Below are positions 26,501 to 36,078 of a stretch of 64,000 nucleotides of DNA, in pieces (the first letter of the stretch is position 1; each line of letters begins with the position of its first letter). The DNA comes from AP-15 sp963703665 (GTDB lineage: Bacteria; Pseudomonadota; Alphaproteobacteria; ATCC43930; CGMCC-115725): NCBI GenBank assembly GCA_963703665.1, contig CAVPFB010000004.1:434001-498000 (forward strand), written 5' to 3'. Position numbers and translations under genes: made by a program. The notes below the pieces were generated by a model. The model was not told where the DNA came from. It ran no database searches and worked only from the letters and a program-made list of their open reading frames with translations.

Positions 26501-28937
26501 ATGAACGAAGCCGAGACCAGGGCCGAGCACGTTGACCCCGCATTGGCGGCGGCGGGGTGGGGCGTCGTCGAAGGGAGCCGGGTGCAGCGCGAATATCCGA
26601 TCACCTTGGGCCGCATCGAGGGTCACGGCCGGCGCGGCAAGCCGCTGATCGCCGATTACGTCTTGAGCCATCGCAATCACCCGCTCGCCATCGTCGAGGC
26701 CAAGGCCTGGGACGGAGCCGTCACCGAAGGCGTGGCACAGGCCAAGAACTACGCGGGCAAGCTCGCCATCCGCCACGCCTATTCGACCAACGGCCAGGGC
26801 ATTTACCGGATCGACATGCAGACGGGCGCGGAGGGTGCGGTGCCGCACTACCCGACGCCGGACGAGTTGTGGAACCTGACCTTTGCCGAGGCGAATGCGT
26901 GGCGCGACCGCTTTGCCGCGGTGCCGTTCGAGGACAAGGGCGGATATTTCCAGGGACGCTATTACCAGGATATCGCGATCGACCGGGTATTGGAGGCGAT
27001 CGCCGCCGGGAAATCGCGCATCCTGCTGACCCTCGCCACCGGCACCGGCAAGACCTTTATCGCCTTTCAAATCGCCTGGAAATTGTTTCACAGCCGCTGG
27101 AATCTGAGCGGCGAGCCGCGGCGGCGCCCGCGCATCCTGTTCCTCGCCGACCGCAACATCCTCGCCAATCAGGCCTTCAACGCCTTTTCCGCCTTCCCCG
27201 AGGACGCGCTGGTGCGCATCGACGCCCGACGAGATCCGCCGGCGCGGCCGCGTGCCAAAGAACGGCAGCCTCTTTTTCACGATCTTCCAGACGTTCATGA
27301 GCGGGGCCACCGCTCCATTCTCCGTCATTCCCGCGCAAGCGGGAACCCAGGGGTCACAAAGCGGCGAGCGGTTGCCCTGGGCCCCCGCTTTCGCGGGGGC
27401 GACGAGTAGCTATCGTGATGGGGCACGCCCTTCCGAGGGAACCTCCCACTTCGGCGATTACCCGCCCGATTTCTTTGATTTCATCGTGGTCGACGAGTGC
27501 CATCGCGGCGGCGCCAACGACGAGAGCGAGTGGCGCGGCATCCTCGAATATTTTGCCCCCGCGGTGCAGCTCGGGCTGACCGCCACGCCGAAACGCAAGG
27601 ACAATATCGACACCTACGCTTATTTCGGCGAGCCGGTTTACATCTACTCGCTGAAGGAAGGCATCAACGACGGCTTCCTGACCCCATTCAAGGTCAAGCA
27701 GATTTCAACCACGCTCGACGATTATGTCTATACGCCCGACGACACGCTGATCGAGGGCGCGATCGAAACCGGCCGCCGCTATACCGAGAGAGACTTCAAC
27801 AAAGTCATCGAAATCAAGGAACGCGAAGCGCACCGCGTCAGGCTGTTCATGGAGCAGATTAACCAGAACGAAAAGACAATCGTGTTCTGTGCGACGCAGC
27901 TTCACGCGCTGGCGGTGCGCGACCTCGTCAACCAGATCAAGAAAAGCAAGGACCCGAATTATTGCCAGCGGGTCACCGCTGACGAGGGCGGACTCGGCGA
28001 GCAATATCTGCGCGACTTTCAAGATAACGAAAAGACGATTCCGACGGTTCTGACCACTTCGCAAAAGCTCTCGACCGGGGTCGATGCCCGCAACATTCGC
28101 AACATCGTGTTGATGCGCCCGATCAACTCGATGATCGAGTTCAAGCAGATCATCGGGCGCGGCACGCGGCTTTATGAGGGCAAGGACTACTTCACGATCT
28201 ATGACTTTGTGAAAGCGCACCATCATTTCAGCGACCCGGAATGGGACGGGGAGCCGATCGAGCCGGAGCCGAAAGAGCCCGCGCCGGTTGCGCCGCCAAC
28301 CGGCCTGTCAGAGCCGCCTGAGACAGGATTTGGACCGGATCAGCGTCCTCAAAAGATCAAGGTCGAGCTTGCCGACGGTAAAGCCCGCACCATCCAGCAC
28401 ATGATGATGACGAGCTTTTGGCACCCCGACGGCACGCCGATGTCGGCGCAGCAATTCATGGCAATGCTGTTCGGCGCATTGCCCGAGTTTTTCCACGACG
28501 AAGCCGCCCTTCGCGCGCTGTGGAGCGCCCCCGATACCCGCGCCAGGCTTCTGCAAGGTCTCGCCGAAAAAGGCTTCGGGCGGGACCAGATGGCAGAGAT
28601 GCAGCGGGTCATCGACGCCGAGAACAGCGACCTGTTTGACGTGCTCGCGCACGTCGCCTATGCGTTGGCGCCGCTGACCCGCGAGGAACGGGCCGCAAAT
28701 GCCAAAATCGAGATCGGCACCCATTTCAACAGCAAGCAGCAGGTCTTTCTCGATTTCGTGCTGTCCCATTACGTGCGGGTCGGGGTCGAAGAACTGGATC
28801 GGGAAAAGCTGCGCCCCTTGCTCTTGCTCAAATATCATAATGCCATTGCCGACGCCGTCGCCGACCTCGGCAGACCCGAGGAGATCGGGAATGTCTTCGC
28901 GGGCTTTCAAAAGTATCTCTATCAGGAGGCGGCATGA
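26501..28937 (+). pseudogene. hsdR: Type I restriction endonuclease subunit R, one frameshift and an in-frame repeat insertion
   Basis: From MNEAETRAEHVDPALAAAGWG. The nuclease region contains LIADYVLSHRNHPLAIVEAKAWD (D...ExK). Helicase motif I is LTLATGTGKTFIAFQ. Near 27225 one extra G breaks the frame (RID to PDEIRRRGRVPKNGSLFFTIFQTFM). After FMSG the repeat at 27323-27406 is read through as VIPAQAGTQ...PAFAGATS, and coding continues HFGDYPPDFFDFIVVDECHRGG (motif II DECH). Later comes KLSTGVDARNIRNIVLMRPINSMIEFKQIIGRGTRLYEGKD (motifs V and VI), then a C-terminal helical domain. Repaired it is about 812 residues. It cuts or translocates DNA with the HsdM/S partner. The frameshift may be an error; the repeat insertion looks genuine. 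Confidence 0.85.
27323..27406 (+). repeat. Palindromic repeat, copy 2, inserted in the hsdR reading frame
   Basis: It begins CGTCATTCCCGCGCAAGCGG and ends with the inverted arm CCCCCGCTTTCGCGGGGGCG, about 84 bases in all. It adds roughly 28 codons between helicase motifs I and II without disturbing the downstream frame. The family is the same as at 26379-26453. Confidence 0.8.
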
Positions 28938-29135
28938 CGCCCTCCGATCGCCGGTAACGGCGGTGGTAAAATTGTCCCAATCGCATCGTATCGTGCCGTT
29001 CGGCTGGTCCGGGGGCGCGCTCCAGCTCGGGGGCGGGGGCGGCAGGCGGTCTCCGGGCCGAACCGACGCAACGATCGGCTTTCCCCGTCGTTAACGGAAA
29101 AGGCCGCCGCTTTCGCCCTGATCGGGGACCGGACG

Positions 29136-29735
29136 ATGACCCAACCAAATTTCACCCGGCGCGGTTTTCTCGGCGCTTCGGCTGGGGCCGCGGGCGCGCT
29201 CGCCGCCACTCCGAGGATCGCCCGCGCGGCGCCGTCGGCCTCGCCCGCCGGGCCGGTGCGCACGCCGGACATGGTCGACATCGTGCTCGAGGTCAACGGC
29301 CGCAGGCGCGCGCTCTCGATCGAGCCGCGGGTCACCCTGCTCGACGCACTGCGCGAGCATCTGGGGCTCTATGGCACCAAAAAGGGCTGCGACCGCGGCG
29401 CCTGCGGAGCGTGCACCGTGCATGTCGACGGCCGCCGGGTGGTGTCGTGCCTGACCTTGGCGATGCGCTGCCAGGGCAGGCCGGTCACGACGATCGAGGG
29501 CTTGGCCGACGGCGATGGCGAATTGCACCCGATGCAGGCCGCGTTTCTCGACCATGACGGCTTTCAGTGCGGCTATTGCACGCCGGGCCAGATCATGTCG
29601 GCGGTGGCGCTGGTCGCCGAAGGTCGGCCGATCTCGGACGACGCGATCCGCGAATGGATGAGCGGCAACATTTGTCGCTGCGGCGCCTATCCAAACATCC
29701 GCGCCGCGATCAAAGATGCGGCAAAGGGGGCCTGA
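29136..29735 (+). CDS. Aldehyde oxidase-type iron-sulfur subunit (PaoA/YagT-like)
   Basis: 199 residues. A Tat signal, RRGFLGASAGAAGALAAT, is at residues 8-25, so the complex is likely periplasmic. The plant-type [2Fe-2S] site is CDRGACGACTVHVDGRRVVSCL, and the second cluster is CGYCTPGQIM with CRCGAYPNI. This is the small subunit of the xanthine dehydrogenase/aldehyde oxidoreductase family, passing electrons between the molybdenum and FAD subunits. It is the first of three adjacent genes, four bases before the FAD subunit. The 198 bases upstream hold no gene. Confidence 0.93.
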   Translation: MTQPNFTRRGFLGASAGAAGALAATPRIARAAPSASPAGPVRTPDMVDIVLEVNGRRRALSIEPRVTLLDALREHLGLYGTKKGCDRGACGACTVHVDGRRVVSCLTLAMRCQGRPVTTIEGLADGDGELHPMQAAFLDHDGFQCGYCTPGQIMSAVALVAEGRPISDDAIREWMSGNICRCGAYPNIRAAIKDAAKGA

Positions 29736-29738
29736 GCG

Positions 29739-30735
29739 ATGCAGCCCTTTACCCTCGCCATGCCCGGCGACCTCGACGGCGCGCTCGCCGCCGCCGCTGC
29801 TGCCGGCGCCGACGGCAAATACATCGCCGGCGGCACCGATCTCGTGCAGCTGATGAAGGACGGGGTCGAGCAGCCGGCGGCATCTGATCGATCTCGGCGG
29901 CTTGCCGCTGGACCATGTCGAATTCGGCGATGCGGGCGTGCGGATCGGCGCGCTGGTGCGGATGAGCGAGGCCGCCGACCACCCCCGGGTGCGCCGGGAT
30001 TGGCCGCTGATCGCCGAGGCACTGCTGGCCAGCGCCTCGCCGCAATTGCGCAACATGGCGACGATGGGCGGCAATCTGTTGCAGCGCACCCGCTGCGGCT
30101 ATTTCCGCGACACCGGCTTTGCGTGCAACAAGCGGGTGCCCGGTTCGGGCTGCCCGGCGATCGACGGCGACAACCGGGGGCTCGCGGTCCTCGGCGGCAG
30201 TGCCTCTTGCGTGGCGACCCACCCCTCCGACCTCGCCGTGGCCTTGACCGCGCTCGACGCCGCGGTCGAGCTGCATGCGGCGGCGCAGCCCGGCGGCCCG
30301 GCCACCCGTCGGGTCCCGCTCGGCGAGTTCTACCTGGCTCCGGGTGATACGCCGCAGCGCGAAACGGTGCTGCAGCCGGGCGAGATCATCGCCGCGATCC
30401 TGGTTCCGGGCGAAACCTCGGGGCAGCGCTCGCATTACCTGAAGGTGCGCGATCGCGCCTCGTTCGAATTCGCGCTGGTCTCAGCCGCGGTGGCGATCAG
30501 CGTGACCGGCGGACGGATCGACCGGGTGCGGATCGCGATGGGCGGGGTCGGCACCAGGCCGTGGCGGCTGCCGAGGGTCGAGGCGGCGCTCGCCGGCGCC
30601 CCGCCGACGCCCGCTGCTTTCGCCTCGGCCGCGGCACACGCCGTCGACGGCGCCCGCCCGCTCTCCCAGAATCGCTTCAAGCTCGCGCTGATGCAGCGCG
30701 CCCTGGTGCGGGCGCTGACCATGGCGACGGCGTGA
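29739..30735 (+). pseudogene. Aldehyde oxidase-type FAD subunit (PaoB/YagS-like), one frameshift
   Basis: MQPFTLAMPGDLDGALAAAAAAG, then YIAGGTDLVQLMKDGVEQP (FAD-binding loop), runs to 29880, where one extra G changes the frame. It resumes as HLIDLGGLPLDHVEFGDAG. A motif CGYFRDTGFACNKRVPGSGC supplies cysteines for the extra [4Fe-4S] cluster found in E. coli PaoB. ATMGGNLLQRTRC and LKVRDRASFEFALVSAAVAI are also typical. Repaired it is about 331 residues. It follows the iron-sulfur subunit and precedes the large subunit by 13 bases. An indel in a CCGGCGG context suggests a sequence error. Confidence 0.88.
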
Positions 30736-30748
30736 GGAGGACCGAGCG

Positions 30749-32980
30749 ATGACCCTCGTCACCGGATTGCCGATCGACCGCCGCGACGGCAGGCTCAAGG
30801 TCACCGGCCGCGCCAAATACGCCGCCGAGTTCGACATCGACAATGTGGCGCACGCGGTCCTGGTGCAGAGCACGATTTCGAGCGGCACGATCGCAGGCTT
30901 CGACCTCGCCGCGGCGCAGGCCGTGCCGGGCGTGCTGTCGATCCTGACCCCGGGGACCGCGCCGCGCCTGCCGCAGGCCTCCTCGTCGGGTCAGAACCAG
31001 GCGCGCGGCAATATCGTGGCGATCCCGCTGCTGCAGGACGACAAGGTCTATTACAACGGGCAGCACGTCGCCGTCGTCGTCGCCGACACGCTCGAACGCG
31101 CCCAATACGCGGCCTCGCTGGTCAAGATCGCCTATCATGAGGACGAAGCGGCGATCCGCATCGCCGAGGCGCTCGACCAGGCCTATCCGCCCAAGCACTT
31201 CCGCAACGGCGCGCGGCCGCCCGACAGCAGCCGCGGCGACCTCGACGCCGCCTGGGAGGCGGCGCCGATCCGGCTCGATGTGACCTATCGCACACCGGTC
31301 GAGCACCACAATCCGATGGAACCGCACGCGACGATCGCGCTGTGGGAAGGCGAGCGGCTGACCGTCTACAGCGCGACCCAGGGCATCGACGCCTCGCAGC
31401 ACACCTTGTCGGTGCTGTTCGGGATCGGGCCCGAGCAGGTCCGGGTGATCTGCCCGTTCGTCGGCGGCGGGTTCGGCTGCAAGGGCGTGACCTGGCCGCA
31501 TGTGGCGCTGACCGCGATGGCGGCGCGCCAGGTCGGCCGCCCGGTCAAGCTGGTCCTGACCCGGGCGCAGATGTACACCTCGAATGGCTATCGCCCGCAG
31601 ACGATCCAGCATCTGCGGGTCGCGGCCGCGGCCAATGGCCGGCTGATGGCGCTGCGCCATGACGGGCTGTCGGAAATGTCGGTCTCGGCGATCGGCGAGT
31701 TCGCCGAGCCGGTCGGGCTCGCGACCGAGATGCTCTATGCCTGCCCGAATGTCGCGGTCACCCACCGCCTGGTGCCGCTCAACATGCCATTGCCGACCTT
31801 TATGCGGGCGCCGGGCGAGGCGAGCGGCAGCTTTGCGCTCGAATCGGCGATCGACGAGCTGGCGGCGGCGGTCAAGCTCGACCCGGTCGCGATCCGGCTC
31901 GTCAACTACGCCGAGACCGACCCGCACGAAGGCAAGCCGTTTTCGAGCAAATCGCTGCGCCAATGCTATGCCGCCGGGGCCGAAGCCTTCGGCTGGGCGG
32001 GGCGCGATCCGCAGCCCGGGTCGATGCGCGACGGCGACACCCTGATCGGCTGGGGAATGGCGACCGCCACCTATCCGATGAACCGCTCCAAGGCGAATGC
32101 GAGGGTGGTATTCGCACTCGACGGCACAGTGCTGGTGCAGTCGGCGACCCAGGATATCGGCACCGGCACCTATACGGTGATGGCGCAGCTGGCGGCCGAC
32201 GCGCTGCGGATGCCGATCCACCGTGTGCGGTTCGAGCTCGGCGACAGCCTCTACCCGAGCGCGCCCGTTTCAGGCGGCTCGCAGACCGCCGCGAGCGTCG
32301 GCCCGGCAGTGCTGGCCGCCGTCGACGCAGCCCGGCAGAAGCTGTTCGCGATGACGCTCGCCGACAAGCGCGCGCCGTTCGCCGGGCTTGGCGCCTCCGA
32401 CCTGGCGCTCGCGGACGGCTTCGTGATGGCCCGGGCGGCGCCGCAACTGCGGGTCAGTGTTCCGGCCTTGCTCGCCCGCAATGGCCTCGACCGCCTCCAG
32501 GTCGCCGGCAGCGCGGCCCCGGGGGACGAGAAGCAGCATTTCTCGATGCATTCGTTCGGGGCGCAGTTTGTCGAGGTGCGGATTGACTCGGTATTGCGCG
32601 AGATTCGCGTCAGCCGCCATGTCGGCGCTTTTGCCGCGGGCCGCATCCTGAACGCCAAAACCGCGCGCAGCCAGGCATTGGGCGGGATAGTCTTCGGCAT
32701 CGGCATGGCGCTGCTCGAGCAGACCAATCTCGACCCGAACATCGGCCGGGTCACCAACCCCAACGTCGCCGAATATCTGATGCCGGTGAACGCCGATGTC
32801 CCCGACATCCGGACCATCTTCATCGAGGAAGAAGACCCTATCGTCAACCCGGTCGGGGTCAAGGGGCTGGGCGAATTGCCGATCGTCGGCGTCGCCGCCG
32901 CAATTGCCAACGCCGTCTATCACGCCATCGGCGTTCGGGTGCGCGACCTGCCGATCCGGATCGACAAGATCCTGGTCTGA
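30749..32980 (+). CDS. Aldehyde oxidase-type molybdopterin-binding subunit (PaoC/YagR-like)
   Basis: 743 residues, full length. TGRAKYAAEFDIDNVAHAVLVQS is the N-terminal fumarylacetoacetase-like fold. The FVGGGFGCKG glycine loop and QDIGTGTYTVMAQLAADAL bind molybdopterin cytosine dinucleotide. The catalytic glutamate is in VGVKGLGELPIVGVAAA near the C-terminus. It oxidises aldehydes, often aromatic, to acids with water as oxygen donor. It forms an operon with the iron-sulfur and FAD subunits. No PaoD/XdhC-type cofactor-insertion gene is in the window. The substrate is inferred only from family. Confidence 0.93.
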   Translation: MTLVTGLPIDRRDGRLKVTGRAKYAAEFDIDNVAHAVLVQSTISSGTIAGFDLAAAQAVPGVLSILTPGTAPRLPQASSSGQNQARGNIVAIPLLQDDKVYYNGQHVAVVVADTLERAQYAASLVKIAYHEDEAAIRIAEALDQAYPPKHFRNGARPPDSSRGDLDAAWEAAPIRLDVTYRTPVEHHNPMEPHATIALWEGERLTVYSATQGIDASQHTLSVLFGIGPEQVRVICPFVGGGFGCKGVTWPHVALTAMAARQVGRPVKLVLTRAQMYTSNGYRPQTIQHLRVAAAANGRLMALRHDGLSEMSVSAIGEFAEPVGLATEMLYACPNVAVTHRLVPLNMPLPTFMRAPGEASGSFALESAIDELAAAVKLDPVAIRLVNYAETDPHEGKPFSSKSLRQCYAAGAEAFGWAGRDPQPGSMRDGDTLIGWGMATATYPMNRSKANARVVFALDGTVLVQSATQDIGTGTYTVMAQLAADALRMPIHRVRFELGDSLYPSAPVSGGSQTAASVGPAVLAAVDAARQKLFAMTLADKRAPFAGLGASDLALADGFVMARAAPQLRVSVPALLARNGLDRLQVAGSAAPGDEKQHFSMHSFGAQFVEVRIDSVLREIRVSRHVGAFAAGRILNAKTARSQALGGIVFGIGMALLEQTNLDPNIGRVTNPNVAEYLMPVNADVPDIRTIFIEEEDPIVNPVGVKGLGELPIVGVAAAIANAVYHAIGVRVRDLPIRIDKILV

Positions 32981-33175
32981 CCGCGGGCGGGCGGAAGCGA
33001 GGCGCAATTCTGATAACGTCGCTTCCGCGAACGGGGTGAGTGTCACGGCAAACGCCGACCGCGATATCGCCGCGATAAATTTCGCCGGGACCGCGTCGCT
33101 TGCCGCGGCTGCCCCGGCCGTGCTATGCGACGGGGGACCCGGACGTGATCGGTAACCCTTTGCAAGGAAACGCAA

Positions 33176-34204
33176 ATGCGCTTCGGCTTTTTCGACCAGC
33201 TACCGTGCGCGAGCGGCTTTTCCGAGGCGCAGCGCTACCATGACATCCTCGCCCAGATCGAGCTCGGCGACGAGATCGGCTTTGATGCGGTGTGGCTGGG
33301 CGAGCTCCATTTCAGCCGCGCCTTTTCGATTCTCGCCGATCCGCTGATGGTGTTAGCGGCGGCAGCGCAGCGCACCCGGCGCATCCGCTTGGGCACCGCT
33401 GTGACTTTGTTGCCATTACACAACCCCGTCAGGGTCGCCGAGGCGGCGGCGACCGCCGACATCCTCAGCAACGGCCGGCTCGAATTGGGCTGCGGCCGCG
33501 GCACGGCACCATTGCACTATGCCGGCTACGACATCCCTCAGGAGGAGAGCCGCGAGCGCTTCGACGAGGCGTTGGACTTCATCATCGGCGCCTGGACCAA
33601 CGAGCATTTTTCCTACGCGGGCAAATACTTCCGAGCAATGGATCTGACCGTGACCCCGCGGCCGGTGCAGAAGCCCCATCCGCCGGTGCGGATCGCCGCC
33701 AATAGCCCCGACACCTTTCCGTTCGCCGCGCGCCGAGGGCTCCCGATCTTCGCCACCCCGCTGATCAACCCCCCGGACAAGCTCAAGGAGGGTCTCGCGG
33801 TCTATCGCGGCACCTTGCCTGCCGGCGACACCGCGCTGGCGTTTCCGGTGCATGTGACGACCAGCCGGGCGCAGGCGCGCCAGGACAGCGAGGCTGGGCT
33901 GATGCGTTTTCTGCGCGAGGCGGCGGAACGGCTCGCACCGTTGGGGCAGGCCGACATCAAGAGCTTCGAGGCGTTCCGCCAGGTGCTGGCCCGCATCGAG
34001 CGGGTGACCTTCGACGACATGGACCGCGAGATGGGAGTGTTCGGCGACCCCGATTATTGCGTCGGCCGGGTGCAGGCGCTGAAGCGCGACTACGCCATGG
34101 ACGAGTTCATATGTTATTTCAACCAGGGCGGGATCATGGACCACGCCATGGTCCGCCGGTCGATGACCTTGTTCGCCAAAGAGGTCATGCCGCAGTGCCG
34201 CTGA
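33176..34204 (+). CDS. LLM class flavin-dependent oxidoreductase
   Basis: 342 residues with AAGGAAA as ribosome site. MRFGFFDQLPCASGFSEAQRYHDILAQIELGDEIGFDAVWLGELHF is the bacterial-luciferase-like start. RTRRIRLGTAVTLLPLHNPVRVAEAAATADILSNGRLELGCGRG is the flavin-binding core. VRIAANSPDTFPFAARRGLPIF is the second half. It resembles alkanal monooxygenase-like enzymes that use reduced FMN from a separate reductase. It follows the molybdenum aldehyde oxidase genes after 195 bases and precedes an amidohydrolase, suggesting one catabolic cluster, possibly for an aromatic or heterocyclic compound. Confidence 0.9.
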   Translation: MRFGFFDQLPCASGFSEAQRYHDILAQIELGDEIGFDAVWLGELHFSRAFSILADPLMVLAAAAQRTRRIRLGTAVTLLPLHNPVRVAEAAATADILSNGRLELGCGRGTAPLHYAGYDIPQEESRERFDEALDFIIGAWTNEHFSYAGKYFRAMDLTVTPRPVQKPHPPVRIAANSPDTFPFAARRGLPIFATPLINPPDKLKEGLAVYRGTLPAGDTALAFPVHVTTSRAQARQDSEAGLMRFLREAAERLAPLGQADIKSFEAFRQVLARIERVTFDDMDREMGVFGDPDYCVGRVQALKRDYAMDEFICYFNQGGIMDHAMVRRSMTLFAKEVMPQCR

Positions 34205-34418
34205 GCTGCGGTCTCTCGGGCGGCTCGGGCGGCGATCCGGTCCTGTCCTACCTGTTCCCACCGCGCCCGGCCCTGAGCGGGGCGGCATCAGGGAATGGCT
34301 GCCAAACTCACGGCAAGCAAGCTGCCGCATTTGTCTGGCACCTGGTGCGCGGCGATCGTACGATGCGCGCCTCAGAAGACTCGTCCGAATCCTGCGGAGG
34401 AGCGAGAGGAGCCCGTCC

Positions 34419-35570
34419 ATGCAAGAAAAGCTGATCTCCGGCGACAACCACATCGACCTGACCTATTGCCCGCCCGATCTGTGGTCGTCGCAGGCGCCGC
34501 AGAAATGGAAGCAGACGGCGCCGCGCGTCGAGGAGAAGCAGGATGGCCTCCATTGGTTCGTCGACGACCAGGACCGGGGCATGTGGAACGGCGTCGGTCC
34601 GGGCTTCCTCAAATACCAGCGCGGGATGTTCAACCATATCGACGAGATGAAGGATCTCGGCTTCGAGTGGAGCAACGCGCGCGCTGCGAAACCGCGGCCG
34701 ACTACCCCCGAACTGCGGCTGGCCGACCTCGACCGCGACGGTCTCGCCGCCGAGGTGGTCTATGGTTGTCTGATGGTCAACGACCTGATCGCGGATGCGC
34801 CATTGCGAGCCTGGACGGACAAGACCTACAACGACTGGGTCGCCGATTTCGCCAAGCGGGCCGACCCGAACCGCGTCTTTCCGCTCGCCATCATCCCCAA
34901 CACCGACCCCATCGAGGCCGCCGCCGAGGTCCGGCGCTGCGCCAAGCTGGGGTTGAGGGGCGGCGACCTCGCCTTCAAGCGGATGACCCCGCCGCTCTAC
35001 ACCGACGAGTGGTTCCCCTTATGGGAGGCCGCGGCCGAGTGCCGCTTTCCGATCTCGTTCCACTCGACCGGGTTCAAGGCGCTGCGCGCGCCCGATACGC
35101 CCGAGCAGGAGCAGAAGTATCTGGCCCAGTGGCGGCTGGTGCGCTCGGCGCTGTTCCAGCTCGACACGATGGAGGTGCTGGTCTCGGTGCTGGCATCGGG
35201 CGCCTGCGAGAAATACCCCGATTTCAACTTCGTCCTCGGCGAGTCCGGCGTGACCTGGCTGCCCTATGTCTTCGACCGCCTCGACACCGAATACGCCGAC
35301 CGGGCGAAGAGCCTCAACTTCAAGCTCAAGCCCAGCGATTATTTCCGCCGCCAGGGCTATGTTACCTATCAGCAGGACCAGTTCCTGGAGCCGATCATCC
35401 CACTGATCGGTGAGGACAACATCATCTGGGGCGCCGACTACCCGCACCCAGACTGCATCTGGCCGGGCTCGCGCGCGACCCTCGACCGCAACCTCGCGGC
35501 GATCTCGCCCGCCGTGCGGCGCAAGATCACCTCCGAGAACGTGACCCGCCTTTATCAGCTGCACCAATAG
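34419..35570 (+). CDS. Amidohydrolase family protein (Amidohydro_2)
   Basis: 383 residues with AGGAG upstream of the ATG. A TIM-barrel hydrolase: LISGDNHIDLTYCPPDLW starts the barrel and carries the first His ligand. LRGGDLAFKRM, CRFPISFHSTG (His), FNFVLGESGVTWLPYVFDRLD and NIIWGADYPHPDCIWP (Asp) follow. The family includes decarboxylases of the ACMSD/gamma-resorcylate type and lactonases; the pattern YPH.D near the end is common in uncharacterised members. It lies 214 bases after the LLM gene with no gene between. Its role in the same degradative route is inferred. Confidence 0.9.
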   Translation: MQEKLISGDNHIDLTYCPPDLWSSQAPQKWKQTAPRVEEKQDGLHWFVDDQDRGMWNGVGPGFLKYQRGMFNHIDEMKDLGFEWSNARAAKPRPTTPELRLADLDRDGLAAEVVYGCLMVNDLIADAPLRAWTDKTYNDWVADFAKRADPNRVFPLAIIPNTDPIEAAAEVRRCAKLGLRGGDLAFKRMTPPLYTDEWFPLWEAAAECRFPISFHSTGFKALRAPDTPEQEQKYLAQWRLVRSALFQLDTMEVLVSVLASGACEKYPDFNFVLGESGVTWLPYVFDRLDTEYADRAKSLNFKLKPSDYFRRQGYVTYQQDQFLEPIIPLIGEDNIIWGADYPHPDCIWPGSRATLDRNLAAISPAVRRKITSENVTRLYQLHQ

Positions 35571-36078
35571 CAATAGTGGCACCGGGGCAAAAGGGCGTCG
35601 CCGCCGCGCCGCCCGTGCTCTATTGCGGGCACCCGCACCCGCACCAGTGTAGACGATAGAACTGCCATGCTTAAGATTAGGTCGGGAAGACCGTGAGCGT
35701 TCGCGTCGGCGGTGTCTTCCTCCTCAAGGCGGAACGGCGTCCGCCCATGCTCGCATGCGTACGGCTCGCGCTGCCTGGCTGAAAGCGGCAGGACCACAAA
35801 GCGCGGCAACACGTTGTTTCGCTCAGCGGTCGGCGAGGATCGGTCGGCCCAGGTGACGTTTATGAATTTGCCGACTGCCGATTCGGCCCGCCCGGCGGAG
35901 TTCTACAAACGCCGAGATGGTTGTGTCGTAGAATTTCCGGCTTATTGCATAGGTGAGCCCGTGCTCGTAGACGGCATCGAGCCGCGGCCAGTCGAATTTG
36001 CCTGGCAACGATTGAAGCGTCGAAGCGTTCAGCAGCTGACGCCTGGTGCATTGTGCCGGCGCAGCATGGAGCGCCGGA
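35571..36078. other. Intergenic region without a recognisable gene
   Basis: 508 bases. A minus-strand frame at 35823-36194 (123 codons, with FDWPRLDAVYEHGLTYAISRKFYDTTISAFVELRRAGRIG) looks protein-like but I do not recognise it, and it overlaps the start of the next gene on the other strand. It may be a remnant of a mobile or regulatory gene. The promoter for the glucosidase must lie here. No RNA gene or clear repeat was seen. Confidence 0.35.

Noticed and set aside
24006..28937. A wider defence island around the restriction locus
   Set aside because: The flanks are pepN and the aldehyde oxidase genes; no toxin-antitoxin, CBASS, BREX or similar genes were seen.
30677..32221. 514-codon minus-strand open frame opposite the molybdenum subunit
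   Set aside because: A shadow of an intact conserved gene; low-complexity composition and no domain.
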